A stretch of DNA of 64,000 nt from Gemmatimonadota bacterium (GTDB taxonomy: Bacteria; Gemmatimonadota; Gemmatimonadetes; Gemmatimonadales; GWC2-71-9): NCBI GenBank assembly GCA_029863245.1, contig JAOTVV010000009.1:40672-104671 (forward strand), written 5' to 3'. The position numbers and the translations under genes were made by a program. The notes under the pieces were generated by a model. That model searched no databases. It was not told the DNA's origin and saw only the letters and a list, made by a program, of their open reading frames with translations. The first letter of the stretch is position 1; each line of letters starts with the position of its first letter. Positions 1-9,287 of this stretch are shown one piece after another.

Positions 1-1
1 C

Positions 2-199
2 GATGGAGGACTATGCACGCTTACCCAGCAGGTCGATGGCAGTACCGAGACGTACGATGAGTGCGACTACACCGTGAACCTGGAGCAAGAGACGATTGCC
101 ATTGCGTTCTTGTTCGAGACGTGGGACGGTCGCTTTGACGGAGACAGTATGACGCTCACCGACCCGCAGGACGTCGTCTGGATACTCCGCAAACAGTGA
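2..199 (+). CDS. Small protein, C-terminal part only (lipocalin-like strand pattern)
   Basis: An open frame runs in from the left edge and stops with TGA at 197-199, leaving 65 residues. The visible part alternates polar turns and beta strands and ends in DVVWILRKQ. That ending resembles the last strands of small lipocalin-like secreted proteins with a 'GxxLTLTDxxGxxWxFRK' finish. No start is visible, so signal peptide and full length are unknown. The family suggestion rests only on the strand pattern. It lies upstream of the kinase with 117 bases between them; no functional link can be shown. Confidence 0.55.
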   Translation, partial: DGGLCTLTQQVDGSTETYDECDYTVNLEQETIAIAFLFETWDGRFDGDSMTLTDPQDVVWILRKQ

Positions 200-316
200 G
201 TCTCCGGATGACATCCGTGGGTTGTGGCTGCCCGGCCCCGTGCCGCGCGGATTCCGCTCTTCCGTCTCGACGTCCCGCTGGCCGTCTACCGGTCTAGACG
301 TCTACCTTCCAAAACG

Positions 317-1843
317 ATGTCTACCGTCCCCGAATCCCTCCGTCGCTTGCTGGGCGGTCGGTACCAATTGGAGAAGATCATCGGCCGCGGCGGCATGGCC
401 ACGGTGTACCGTGCTCACGACCCGAAGCACGGACGTCGTGTAGCGGTGAAGGTGATACGCGCCGACCTAGGCGAGGCGATCGGCCCGGTACGGTTTCTCC
501 GCGAGATCGAGATCGCCGCCCGCATGACCCATCCCAACATCCTCCCGCTCTACGACTCGGGCGACGCCGAGGGTCAACTCTACTATGTGATGCCGTTCAT
601 CGAAGACGAATCGCTGCGGGGACTGCTGAATCGCGTGGGGCTGATGGATACAGACGGTGCGGTAGAGATCACCCGTGGTGTGGCCGACGCACTCGACTAT
701 GCCCACCGGCAAGGGATCGTCCACCGAGACATCAAGCCTGAAAACATCCTGCTGCCGGGAGGGCGGCCGGTGGTGACAGATTTCGGAATCGCCAAGGCTG
801 CGATTGGTGCCACCAGTGACGCAGGACTCACGCGCACCGGATTCGCCGTGGGAACACCTGGCTACATGAGTCCCGAACAGGCGGCGGGGGTGCTCGACGT
901 CGGACCCACCACCGATGTCTACTCGCTGGGCGTGGTCACCTACGAGATGCTGGTTGGAGCCCTGCCACGCGCATGGGTCACGCCGGACTACCTTGCCGAA
1001 GGACGATTCCTCGACGCCGAACCCGGACACCGTATGCAGCTCGATCGGCTCCCGCCCGGGATGGAGCGAGCGTTGCTCCGCGCGCTGGCGTTGCGGCCCG
1101 AGGAGCGATTCCCTTCCCCCGGTGAGTTCGCCGCCGCGCTGGATTCGCCGGAGACGCTCACCGCGCCGGTGCGACCGCTCCCGGCACCCGCCGCAGCGTC
1201 TGGCGGTCTCGCTCCATCCAGGCAGTGGGACGCCGAACCGACCGGCACGCCGTTTCCGATGACCCACAGGACACCTGCCGCCGCGCCGGAGTCCGCGGGC
1301 GGCTTTCTCGGCGCGCCGTCCAGGCTCGTTGCCGAGCGTGTGGTGGAGGGCGAAGTGTTGCCGGAAGACTGCAATGATCTGGTGGAAGAAGCTCGCGCGA
1401 CGTTCCGGGCGGTGGGACACACCGCGAGGACCGAGCGGACGGTGATCTGGACTGCGCGTCGACCCAAGGAAACCGGGAAGGGATTCGACTGGGACAGCAT
1501 TTTCGACTCGGACGATGAGGTATCTGACATACTCATGCGGGTACGCGCTGGCCGCGGCCAAACGCACATCCGCGTGGAGCAGCGCTTGGGCGGGGCGGCG
1601 GGAGGGATCTTCGGGGGGGTGATGGGCGGAGGAGGGGGCGGCGGGTTGGGAGTCGTCTTCGGCGTCGGGCTCGGCGCGATGGGTCTTCCGGTGGCGCTGG
1701 TGTTGGCCGGGGCGGCCGGATGGGTAGGCGGAACCTACCTCTTGGCGCGTGGCATCTACCGCGCCGTCGTCCACAGTAAGCAGCGCTGGCTCGAGAGCCT
1801 GGCAGACCGATTGGCCGAGCTGTGCGAGGAGGCGGTAGGGTGA
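317..1843 (+). CDS. Ser/Thr protein kinase with membrane-associated C-terminal domain
   Basis: A 508-residue Pkn2-type (Hanks) kinase. The start at 317 (MSTVPESLRR) is preferred over the longer open frame from 224, because the kinase fold begins about 15 residues later. Seen: glycine loop GRGGMATVY (residues 23-31), the VAVKV lysine near 45, HRDIKPEN near 136-143, DFG near 155 and SPEQ in the activation segment. After a Pro/Ala-rich linker (about 280-350) comes a C-terminal domain with VAERVVEGE and GQTHIRVEQRLG, then a very glycine-rich stretch and a hydrophobic segment, likely one or two membrane passes. The kinase at 42651-44201 has the same C-terminal domain. Likely a membrane-anchored signalling kinase; substrate unknown. 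Confidence 0.9.
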   Translation: MSTVPESLRRLLGGRYQLEKIIGRGGMATVYRAHDPKHGRRVAVKVIRADLGEAIGPVRFLREIEIAARMTHPNILPLYDSGDAEGQLYYVMPFIEDESLRGLLNRVGLMDTDGAVEITRGVADALDYAHRQGIVHRDIKPENILLPGGRPVVTDFGIAKAAIGATSDAGLTRTGFAVGTPGYMSPEQAAGVLDVGPTTDVYSLGVVTYEMLVGALPRAWVTPDYLAEGRFLDAEPGHRMQLDRLPPGMERALLRALALRPEERFPSPGEFAAALDSPETLTAPVRPLPAPAAASGGLAPSRQWDAEPTGTPFPMTHRTPAAAPESAGGFLGAPSRLVAERVVEGEVLPEDCNDLVEEARATFRAVGHTARTERTVIWTARRPKETGKGFDWDSIFDSDDEVSDILMRVRAGRGQTHIRVEQRLGGAAGGIFGGVMGGGGGGGLGVVFGVGLGAMGLPVALVLAGAAGWVGGTYLLARGIYRAVVHSKQRWLESLADRLAELCEEAVG

Positions 1844-1874
1844 GGCGCAGAGGGCTCGCTACACGGTGTTCAAC

Positions 1875-2726
1875 CTAGCCTTCCGCTCGCTGGTACACCC
1901 GCACGTAGTCCACGTTGAGCCGTTGCGGTGACATGTTGTCCGGCGGCAAATACGGCGTGTCGAACCAGCCGCCTACCGCAAGGTTGAGGATGATGAAGAA
2001 TCCGTGCCCTTCGTCGAACGGCCAATAGGCGGGGCCTTCTCCCGGCGTCTTGTCGACCCCCAGGTACGCGACGTCGTCCACGTACCAGCGAACGCGCCCC
2101 GGTTCCCACTCGACCGCGAATACGTGCCATTCGTCGTGAAAGCTGCCGGATGCGAGCCGGTATTCCCCCGCGGTGATCCGGTTGCTGGGTGGATCGGGAC
2201 CGCGATGGAGTGCGCCGGACGTCCAGTCGGGGAGCCGCCCCTTGCCCTCCATGATGTCGATCTCACCACACCGCGGCCACCCAACCTGGTCGATGTTGCC
2301 GCCCAGCAGCCAGAAGGCGGGCCACATGCCTACCTCCCCCGGCTGCCGGATCCTCGCCTCGAAACGGCCGTAGCGGAACTCCTGCTTGCCCTTCGTAATG
2401 AGCCGTGCCGAGGTGTGCTTCCGGTGCGCGAAGTCCTCGCGGCGCGCCTCGATGATCAGTGCACCACCTTCCAGCCAGGCGTTCGCGCCTGGCGCGGCGT
2501 CTATCCGGTCTGTGTAGTACTGGAGCTCCTCGTTGAACGGATCCGGCATGACCTCCGGCGTCCAGATGCTCTGATCGATCACGCTGCCAGCGAACTCGTC
2601 GGCCCACACGAGCTCCCAGCGGGGCACGGGGATGTCCTGACCATTGGGTTGCTGAGCAATCTCGTCGGCTGCGCAGCCGGCCAGCAGCAGAGCGGCGAGC
2701 AGCAACCTGAAGCGTACCTGTGTCAT
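1875..2726 (-). CDS. GH16 family beta-glucanase (laminarinase/licheninase-like), lipoprotein
   Basis: 283 residues. The N-terminus LLLAALLLAGC is a lipoprotein signal with a lipobox. The body is a GH16 jelly roll: WELVWADEF near the N-terminus, GRFEARIRQP at 120-129 and the catalytic signature EIDIME (E155, D157, E160), the nucleophile / assisting Asp / acid-base set of the family. GH16 members of this length usually cut beta-1,3- or mixed beta-1,3/1,4-glucans; the exact linkage cannot be read here. It is the last of three leftward genes (Gfo/Idh/MocA, PF10091 enzyme, this), separated by gaps of 137 and 147 bases. Probably anchored at the outer membrane to start beta-glucan breakdown. Confidence 0.92.
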   Translation of the reverse strand: MTQVRFRLLLAALLLAGCAADEIAQQPNGQDIPVPRWELVWADEFAGSVIDQSIWTPEVMPDPFNEELQYYTDRIDAAPGANAWLEGGALIIEARREDFAHRKHTSARLITKGKQEFRYGRFEARIRQPGEVGMWPAFWLLGGNIDQVGWPRCGEIDIMEGKGRLPDWTSGALHRGPDPPSNRITAGEYRLASGSFHDEWHVFAVEWEPGRVRWYVDDVAYLGVDKTPGEGPAYWPFDEGHGFFIILNLAVGGWFDTPYLPPDNMSPQRLNVDYVRVYQRAEG

Positions 2727-2873
2727 GACGAAACCTCTCTAAAGCCAACGGGGGAGGAGGGAGACGGTCACCTGTCCTTCACGACGGGACCACACCGCCA
2801 CCTCGGTGTGGGCAATGCCTCACCTGTCTCTCATACATCTAATCAATACCATCTTCCACCCCCGACAGGGCAC

Positions 2874-4127
2874 TCACCGAACTCGAGCGAGCCACGCCTC
2901 GAAATCGTTGTGTTCCTCGAGAAAAGAACTTCCGACAATGTGGGTGACAAGGCCGAGCATCATAGAAGAGTAATCGATGCCCTGGATTTCCCCTGCAATC
3001 CAGGAGGGATCCGACACACTGTAGCGCCACAAGAGGTTCCCGTTCACGCCGTCGATCGAGCGCAGTGCTCTACTCATCGCCGCATCGTGCCTTCTGAGGT
3101 CGCTCATTCCGTTCGAATCGACCGGAAGGAATCCCGCGACGATGTGAGGAGATACGATGTGGTCCGGATTGTTGTTGATGGCATCTGCGTGATACGCCAT
3201 CGTGCGGCCGCTCCCCGCTCCCAGGCCCCACTCGTAATCCAGTGCCGCGGTCGACTGCTGCCACCACGCACGGTCCGCACGTTGAGCGCTGCGCATGAAG
3301 GCACGGTACCGCTCACCCGTCGTGAATGGATGACACAGGTAATACGCTACCTGAATGACGAAGCTGGAAAGGAAAGCGCCTGGCCGGTCGGTGAGGACGA
3401 CATGTCCCGCAAAACTGGACGTTGGCAGACTATCGGCGTTCGCATAGAACCGATTCCAGAGATCTGTGGCCTGTCCAGTCCCCGCTTGATCGGCCAATGT
3501 GGCCAACCACGCGACCAGCATGTATTCATTGAACGGTAAGGTGACCGATCCCGGTTTTCCGGATCCATCTCCCAACATCTCGAGATAGACCGCCCCGGTC
3601 ATGGGATTTGCTATAGCCTGTGACCAGTCGATCGATTCCCATAGCGCCACCACGAGCGAGTCGAGTTCGGCGTCTCCAGCAAGACAGGATGCCACGAACA
3701 GCGCACCGCTCATGAGGATGGCGGTATCGATGCTCGAGTATTCACTGTCCCCCGCTCTACTGCCGGTTTCCATGTCGAGGAAGTGGTAGTAAAAACCTGC
3801 CGCGTTCCGAGCGTGCCCGATTCCCAGCATGGTGCGCACCGTCGTTTTTGCCTGTGCCGTCGCGTTCGTGCTCAACCCCATGCGGCTACCGATGCACAAG
3901 GAGATCAATCCCATCCCCGTCGTGGCCACTGAGGCCGGCCCGTCGTGGGCGCCGTCGAAGCGCAGCCGGTCACGATACAGTCCGTTGTCGTTGCGGGATG
4001 CACGGTACAAGCTCACCGCACCGGCAAGGAATTGGCTGTCGGCGGGTGGTTGCGTCGATAGCGGTCCACTTGGACCATGGCAGGCACTCGTGCCAATGAG
4101 CGCCACAATGCACAGGGTCAGTCGCAT
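2874..4127 (-). CDS. PF10091 glycoamylase-like / GH144-type beta-glucanase, lipoprotein
   Basis: 417 residues from the ATG at 4127, chosen because it gives a clean lipoprotein signal (MRLTLCIVALIGTSAC); the open frame continues upstream but that part overlaps the next gene. Residues 111-137 carry the hallmark GFYYHFLDMETGSR and SSIDTAILMSGALF of the PF10091 family (COG5368). That family includes GH144 endo-beta-1,2-glucanases and a domain of cyclic beta-1,2-glucan synthase. The (alpha/alpha)6-barrel look and secretion signal fit a periplasmic or surface glucanase. A beta-1,2-glucan substrate is inference from the family. It sits between a GH16 gene and a sugar dehydrogenase gene on the same strand. 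Confidence 0.8.
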   Translation of the reverse strand: MRLTLCIVALIGTSACHGPSGPLSTQPPADSQFLAGAVSLYRASRNDNGLYRDRLRFDGAHDGPASVATTGMGLISLCIGSRMGLSTNATAQAKTTVRTMLGIGHARNAAGFYYHFLDMETGSRAGDSEYSSIDTAILMSGALFVASCLAGDAELDSLVVALWESIDWSQAIANPMTGAVYLEMLGDGSGKPGSVTLPFNEYMLVAWLATLADQAGTGQATDLWNRFYANADSLPTSSFAGHVVLTDRPGAFLSSFVIQVAYYLCHPFTTGERYRAFMRSAQRADRAWWQQSTAALDYEWGLGAGSGRTMAYHADAINNNPDHIVSPHIVAGFLPVDSNGMSDLRRHDAAMSRALRSIDGVNGNLLWRYSVSDPSWIAGEIQGIDYSSMMLGLVTHIVGSSFLEEHNDFEAWLARVR

Positions 4128-4264
4128 AGAACACTCGACGAGGTCGGCAACGGCAGACTCCTCCAAACTGCGGACACCGGTGTCCAAGAATGCGAACTGC
4201 AAGACTGAGGCCCGCTCCCGGCCGCCCGTATGGAACTCGCAACCCTCAGCAGGCTGGAATCGGG

Positions 4265-5227
4265 TCAGGTCGCTGCTGCAGCCGCAATGCGGTCGAGAAC
4301 GCGAGCGTTCAGGAGTCCCTCGTCTGACTTCAGCAACGGTGCGGTGCCGCCGCGAATCGCCGTGCAGAAGTCCTCGATCTCCATCTGAAAGGTGTTCACC
4401 GGCTCGAGTTCTATGACCTCCTCGGTCTCGCCAACGTGGACGGAGAGACGCGGCGGACGCGCCCACGTGATGAACGGCTCGTTGAGCTCGAGCACGCCCT
4501 CCGTTCCCACGAGCGCCGCTCGCTGATAGAGGCCACTCTCGAATCCGCAAGACAGGGTAGCATGCTTCCCGGACTCGTATTCCAGGACAGCCTGGACGCT
4601 CGTGTCGACACCGTGCACGCCGTCCATGGTTGCCCACGCGTGGACGTCTCGCGGAGCATCTCCCAGGAACAGTCTGGCGAAGTTCACGCAGTAACACCCG
4701 ACATCGAGGAGCGCACCGCCACCCCATTCCGGACGCAAGCGCACGTCGTTCGCGTCCGCCAAGTGAAACCTGAACGACGCCTCCACCACCATCAGCTCGC
4801 CGATCACGCGCTCCTGCACCAACTCCTGTGCACGTTGGATCTGCGGATGGTGGCGATACATGAAGGCTTCTACGAGTAGGCGCTGCGTCGCGTTGGCGGT
4901 CGCGAGCATCTCGTCGCACTCGGCGGCCGTGCAGCCGAGGGGCTTCTCACACAGCACGTGCTTCCCCTGCCGGAGGGCCTCGATCACGAAGTCCTTGTGC
5001 AGCCCGTTATGGGTGGCAATGTAGACCGCGTCCACATCCGGATCTCGCAGAAGCGCCGCGTAGGAATCATAGGCCCGTTCGGGACCGAGGGCCTCTGCCT
5101 GGCGTATGTCCCTGCTGGCCGCCGCCACAAGCACCGCATGCTCCGTGCTCACCAGTGCTGGTGCGAACCGCTTCCGGGTCACTCGGCCCACGCCGACAAT
5201 GCCGAATCGTACCTGGCTTGAATGCAT
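4265..5227 (-). CDS. Gfo/Idh/MocA family oxidoreductase
   Basis: 320 residues from the ATG at 5227 (MHSSQVRFGIVGVGRV); 31 upstream codons look non-coding. The N-terminal Rossmann motif GIVGVGRVTRKR is followed by the family CEKP motif (CEKPLGCTAAECDE), and a C-terminal alpha/beta domain contains DVGCYCVNFARLF. These enzymes oxidise or reduce sugars or cyclitols with bound NAD(P). There is no signal peptide, so it is cytoplasmic. It is the first gene of the leftward group with the PF10091 and GH16 enzymes, so a role in processing the released glucose units is likely. Substrate and the carbon oxidised are not determined. Confidence 0.9.
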   Translation of the reverse strand: MHSSQVRFGIVGVGRVTRKRFAPALVSTEHAVLVAAASRDIRQAEALGPERAYDSYAALLRDPDVDAVYIATHNGLHKDFVIEALRQGKHVLCEKPLGCTAAECDEMLATANATQRLLVEAFMYRHHPQIQRAQELVQERVIGELMVVEASFRFHLADANDVRLRPEWGGGALLDVGCYCVNFARLFLGDAPRDVHAWATMDGVHGVDTSVQAVLEYESGKHATLSCGFESGLYQRAALVGTEGVLELNEPFITWARPPRLSVHVGETEEVIELEPVNTFQMEIEDFCTAIRGGTAPLLKSDEGLLNARVLDRIAAAAAT

Positions 5228-5472
5228 GAAGACGGTCTCAGAGTGGAGGCATTGTTCTACATCGTAGCCGGCCAGGAGGCCCAGCTCAACTCGTGGGGAC
5301 ACGTGTCGAGTGGATAACAACCAGTCGGATCCGCGCCGGATAGGTGTCCACTGCGCTAGGTGCCTGACCGTTTTTGGGGTATCGTATTATGGGATGGGCT
5401 CATCGCTCATCGCGGTCGAGGGGCTCCTGGGCGGATGGTGTCTCCTTTCGACGTAGGTGTAGAGGGACTGTC

Positions 5473-5844
5473 ATGAACAAACCTTGGGCAGGCGTTGCTA
5501 TGATCTCGGCATGTGCCTGGGTGTCTGGGTGTCTTGGGCGGCATCGGGAGCCGATGCCTCCCCTGGGTCCGACGTTGGAGATCGTCAATGAGAGCAGTCT
5601 GGTGTATCGGGTGACGGTGAGTCCTACGATCGTGGTGCAGGTCCATCCCGGTGAGAGCAAGTGCGTTCGGGTGGGGATGTACCATGAGGTGCGGACGATC
5701 GAGGTCATCGCGCTGGCGAGTACTGTCCCGTACTATACGCCGCCCGAGAACCTGATGAGTGCGTCGGGGTGGGTTGTCGAGATTGGGCAGCTCCCGTTGT
5801 ACGACCTGCTTTCGTTACGCCCTGCCGAGCCGTGCAAGGCCTAA
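5473..5844 (+). CDS. Small hypothetical lipoprotein
   Basis: 123 residues from the ATG at 5473 (MNKPWAGVAMISACAWVSGC), a lipoprotein signal with lipobox VSGC. The mature part reads LEIVNESSLVYRVTVS and then a short beta-rich domain. This resembles small Gemmatimonadota-type lipoproteins with a 'V-x-N-x-S-x-x-D/V-Y-x-V' opening, but no named family is recognised. Only 20 bases separate its stop from the start of the arylsulfotransferase-like gene, so co-transcription is likely. The 245-base gap upstream divides it from the divergent Gfo/Idh/MocA gene and should hold promoters for both. Confidence 0.7.
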   Translation: MNKPWAGVAMISACAWVSGCLGRHREPMPPLGPTLEIVNESSLVYRVTVSPTIVVQVHPGESKCVRVGMYHEVRTIEVIALASTVPYYTPPENLMSASGWVVEIGQLPLYDLLSLRPAEPCKA

Positions 5845-5864
5845 AGCCCCGAGGTCTGACCCGC

Positions 5865-7433
5865 ATGCTTCATAGGCTACGCGCAGGTGCCGTCCACACT
5901 CTTGCCCTCGCCTGCCTGATCCCGCTGGCCGGCTGCGACGGCAATCCGGCAGGCGTCGGGGAGCCAGACCTCGATTTCATCACGACCCTGTCGATCACGC
6001 CCAACCCGTTCGGCTATGCGCCACTGACCGCCGAGGTCACGCTGACCACGAGCCGCCCGGTGCAGGTGGAAGTCTTCGTGGCGGGACGTCACGGGCCGGC
6101 GAGCGACGTGCGGCATCGCTTCGACACCGTGAGCCGGCAGGCTCGGTTCCCGGTCTTGGGCTTGTATCCGGGATGGGCGAACACGATAACCCTGCGCTTC
6201 TTTGATGCGAACGGCGCGGCGCTTGGCGACACCAGCCGGACCATTACCACGCCCCCGCTCCTCGCGGATCTTCCCACCGTCACGATCGACGCTGCCATAC
6301 CCGCAGCCATGACGTCGGGCATGAACCTGGTGAGCTACTTCGGGCATGCCAGCGCACTCACACCGCAGCGGCCGTTCATGTTCGATGCCACCGGGGCGAT
6401 CCGCTGGTATCTCGATTTCACCAATCATCCGAACCTCTCGAACCTGTTCTACGACGACGGGGTCGAGCGTCTGGCGAATGGCAACCTGTTCTTCGGCGAC
6501 CGCAGCACGGGGCGCATCATCGAGATGGACATGGTGGGCCGCATCGTCAACGAGTGGACGATGCCGGGATACGACTTCCATCACCACGTCCTCGAAAAGC
6601 CGAACGGCAACTTCGTGCTGACGGTTGACAAGCAGGGCGCGGCCACCGTCGAGGATTTCATCATCGAGATCGACCGAGCGACGGGGGCGATGGTCCGCGA
6701 ATGGGACCTCAACCAGGCCCTCGACAACACCCGCCGGGCTTGGCCGACCAATTTTGCGGACCTCAACGTTGACTGGTTTCACGCCAACGGCCTGGCCTAC
6801 GATCCCAGCGACGACACCATCATCGTCTCGGGCCGCACCCAGGGCACGGTCAAGCTCACGAACGACAACGAGGTGGTGTGGATTCTCGCGCCCCACGTCG
6901 ACTGGATGACAGCAGGCGACGGGACGGACCTCGCGACGCGGTTGCTGCAACCGCTGGACGCCGCCGGGCAGCCGATCACTGAGGCGGCTGTGTTGGAGGG
7001 CATGACCAACCACCCCGACTTCGAGTGGGCCTGGTACCAGCACGCCCCCGAACTCCTCCCAGACGGCACGTTGCTGCTTTTCGACAATGGCGACAACCGC
7101 AATTACACGGGTCAGCAGTTGTACAGCCGCGCCGTCGTCTACCGCATCGATCCGAGCGCGATGACCATCCAGCAGGTCTGGCAATACGGGAAAGAGCGCG
7201 GGAGCGATACGTTCTCGCGTATCGTCTCGGATGTCGACTACCATGCGGCAGCAGACAACATCGTCTTCATGCCGGGGGCGGCTGGGTTTGGCCCGGGTGC
7301 GTACGGCAAGGTGGTCGAGGTGGACTACACCACCCGCGACGTTGTGTTTGAAACCACCATCACACCACCCACTGCCCCGTTCGGGATCACGTTCCACCGC
7401 GTCGAGCGCCTGCCACTCTATCCGCCCGACTGA
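5865..7433 (+). CDS. Arylsulfotransferase (ASST)-family lipoprotein
   Basis: 522 residues from the ATG at 5865 (MLHRLRAGAVHTLALACLIPLAGC), a clear lipoprotein signal. The body is a propeller of the PF05935/PF14269 aryl-sulfate sulfotransferase type: RPFMFDATGAIRWYLD, a histidine cluster YDFHHHVLEKPNGN, WFHANGLAYDP and QHAPELLPDGTLLLFDNGDNR. Family enzymes move sulfate between phenols through a sulfurylated histidine. Which histidine is catalytic here cannot be settled by eye, and many family members are untested. It precedes the GMC oxidoreductase by 156 bases. A sulfate-transfer role inside a glycan cluster is possible but unproven. Confidence 0.85.
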   Translation: MLHRLRAGAVHTLALACLIPLAGCDGNPAGVGEPDLDFITTLSITPNPFGYAPLTAEVTLTTSRPVQVEVFVAGRHGPASDVRHRFDTVSRQARFPVLGLYPGWANTITLRFFDANGAALGDTSRTITTPPLLADLPTVTIDAAIPAAMTSGMNLVSYFGHASALTPQRPFMFDATGAIRWYLDFTNHPNLSNLFYDDGVERLANGNLFFGDRSTGRIIEMDMVGRIVNEWTMPGYDFHHHVLEKPNGNFVLTVDKQGAATVEDFIIEIDRATGAMVREWDLNQALDNTRRAWPTNFADLNVDWFHANGLAYDPSDDTIIVSGRTQGTVKLTNDNEVVWILAPHVDWMTAGDGTDLATRLLQPLDAAGQPITEAAVLEGMTNHPDFEWAWYQHAPELLPDGTLLLFDNGDNRNYTGQQLYSRAVVYRIDPSAMTIQQVWQYGKERGSDTFSRIVSDVDYHAAADNIVFMPGAAGFGPGAYGKVVEVDYTTRDVVFETTITPPTAPFGITFHRVERLPLYPPD

Positions 7434-7589
7434 TCCCCTCATCGAGGACAGAGAATGGCCTGTGGTGCGACTCCTGCACTCGGGCCACGCATGAACGACA
7501 CGGGACGCTCTGACGTGTTTCCGTGGCTCCTCTGTCACCGCCTCGCCCCACGACGTACCTTCTCGGACGGACCCGCAGGAGCAGGTACG

Positions 7590-9287
7590 ATGGCCAGACA
7601 GCGGCAGCAGGACGCATACGACGTCTGTATCGTGGGCTCGGGCGCCGGCGGCGGGATGGCCGCCAAGGTGTTGGCCGAGGCGGGGGCAAGGGTGGTGATG
7701 CTCGAGGCCGGACCGATGTGGGACAACACCACCGATTCGGCCATGTTCAAGTGGGCCTACGATTCGCCGCGTCGCGGGGCATCCACGCCAGAGCGACAAT
7801 TCGGGGAATTCGGGGCGAACCTCGGCGGGTGGTCACTCAAAGGCGAGCCCTACACGGAAGCGCCGGGCACGACATTCGACTGGTTCCGGTCGCGCATGCT
7901 CGGGGGGCGGACCAACCACTGGGGACGCATCTCACTGCGCTTCGGCCCCGACGACTTCCGCCGCCGTACGTTGGACGGCCTGGGCGACGACTGGCCCATC
8001 GGGTACGACGACATCGCTCCCTACTACGATCGCGTCGACCGGTTGATCGGCGTGTTCGGGAGCAACGAGGGTATTCACAACCAGCCTGACGGGATCTTCC
8101 AACCGCCGCCGAGACCGCGGTGCTGGGAGCTGGTGGTGCAACGGGCGTCGCGACGTCTGGGCATTCCGTGCATTGCGTCGCGCCTGTCGATCCTGACCCG
8201 TCCGCTGAACGGCCGACCGGCGTGTCACTACTGCGGGCAGTGCAACCGGGGATGTACGGTCAACGCGAACTTCACCTCCCCCAACGTCCTGATCCTCCCT
8301 ACGCTCGCGTCCGGCAACCTGACGTTGCGCACAGGCGCGATGGTGCGCGAAGTCACCCACGACCGACGCGGCCTCGCGACCGGTGTCGTGTTCATCGACA
8401 CGGAGACCGGACGCGAGGAGCACGTGCGCGCCCGTGTGGTGGTGCTGGCCGCGAGCGCCTGCGAGTCGGCACGGATCCTCTTGAACTCGCGGTCCGCAAT
8501 GTTCCCCGATGGCCTTGCCAATTCCAGCGGTACGGTGGGGAAGTACCTCACGGACACCACGGGCACCGACGTGATAGGGTTCGTCCCCAGCCTCATGGAC
8601 GGGATCCCCCACAACGAGGACGGCGTCGGCGGCGCGCACTTGTACATGCCCTGGTGGCTCGATAATGCGTCGCTCGACTTCCCGCGCGGCTACCACATCG
8701 AGATGTGGGGCGGCCGAGGGATGCCGAGTTACGGATTCATGGGGAACATCCACGAGTTCCCGGGCCAGGAGGGGGGCTACGGGATCGCCCTGAAGAACGA
8801 TTACCGTCGCTACTACGGATCGCTGGTCGGGTTCTCGGGGCGAGGCGAGATGGTGCCCAATGCACATACGTACTGCGAGCTCGATCCCGACACGGTGGAC
8901 CAGTGGGGCATTCCGGTGCTGCGGTTCCACTTCAAGTGGTCCGACCACGAGTACCTGCAGGTGAAGCACATGCAGGAAACGTTTCGCGCCTTGCTTCGCG
9001 AGATGGGTGGAGAGCCGTTTGGGGTGATGCCCTCGGCCGACGACGGGTACGGCATCGCTCCGGGCGGAAGGATCATTCACGAGTTGGGCGTCACGCGGAT
9101 GGGCGACGACCCGGCGAGTTCCGTGCTCAACGCACGGTGTCAGGCACACGACGTCAAGAATCTGTTCATCGCCGACGGTGGGCCATTGGTCTCGCAGGCG
9201 GACAAGAATCCCACGTGGACGATTCTGGCGCTGGCCTGGCGGACCGCGGACTACATCATCGAGCAACGACGCACGGGGGCCCTATGA
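7590..9287 (+). CDS. GMC family FAD-dependent oxidoreductase (large subunit)
   Basis: 565 residues. The ATG at 7590 is chosen because AGGAG lies 8 bases upstream and the Rossmann motif GSGAGGGMAAKVLAEAG then starts about 13 residues in. The C-terminal GMC block is present: HELGVTRMGDDPASS followed by DGGPLVSQADKNPTWTI. It has a small Cys cluster (CHYCGQCNRGC) that could bind an iron-sulfur cluster or metal. It has no signal peptide, but the next gene overlaps by ATGA and encodes a Tat-signal-bearing subunit 3, so export by hitch-hiking is likely. Relatives with this partner oxidise sugars, including at C3 of glucosides, and pass electrons to cytochrome c. Substrate inferred only. Confidence 0.92.
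   Translation: MARQRQQDAYDVCIVGSGAGGGMAAKVLAEAGARVVMLEAGPMWDNTTDSAMFKWAYDSPRRGASTPERQFGEFGANLGGWSLKGEPYTEAPGTTFDWFRSRMLGGRTNHWGRISLRFGPDDFRRRTLDGLGDDWPIGYDDIAPYYDRVDRLIGVFGSNEGIHNQPDGIFQPPPRPRCWELVVQRASRRLGIPCIASRLSILTRPLNGRPACHYCGQCNRGCTVNANFTSPNVLILPTLASGNLTLRTGAMVREVTHDRRGLATGVVFIDTETGREEHVRARVVVLAASACESARILLNSRSAMFPDGLANSSGTVGKYLTDTTGTDVIGFVPSLMDGIPHNEDGVGGAHLYMPWWLDNASLDFPRGYHIEMWGGRGMPSYGFMGNIHEFPGQEGGYGIALKNDYRRYYGSLVGFSGRGEMVPNAHTYCELDPDTVDQWGIPVLRFHFKWSDHEYLQVKHMQETFRALLREMGGEPFGVMPSADDGYGIAPGGRIIHELGVTRMGDDPASSVLNARCQAHDVKNLFIADGGPLVSQADKNPTWTILALAWRTADYIIEQRRTGAL

Noticed and set aside
5877..7799. 640-codon open frame on the minus strand opposite the arylsulfotransferase-like gene
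   Set aside because: Its translation is rich in Arg, His, Pro and Gly without any domain, and it is antisense to a conserved protein. Such frames are expected in GC-rich DNA.
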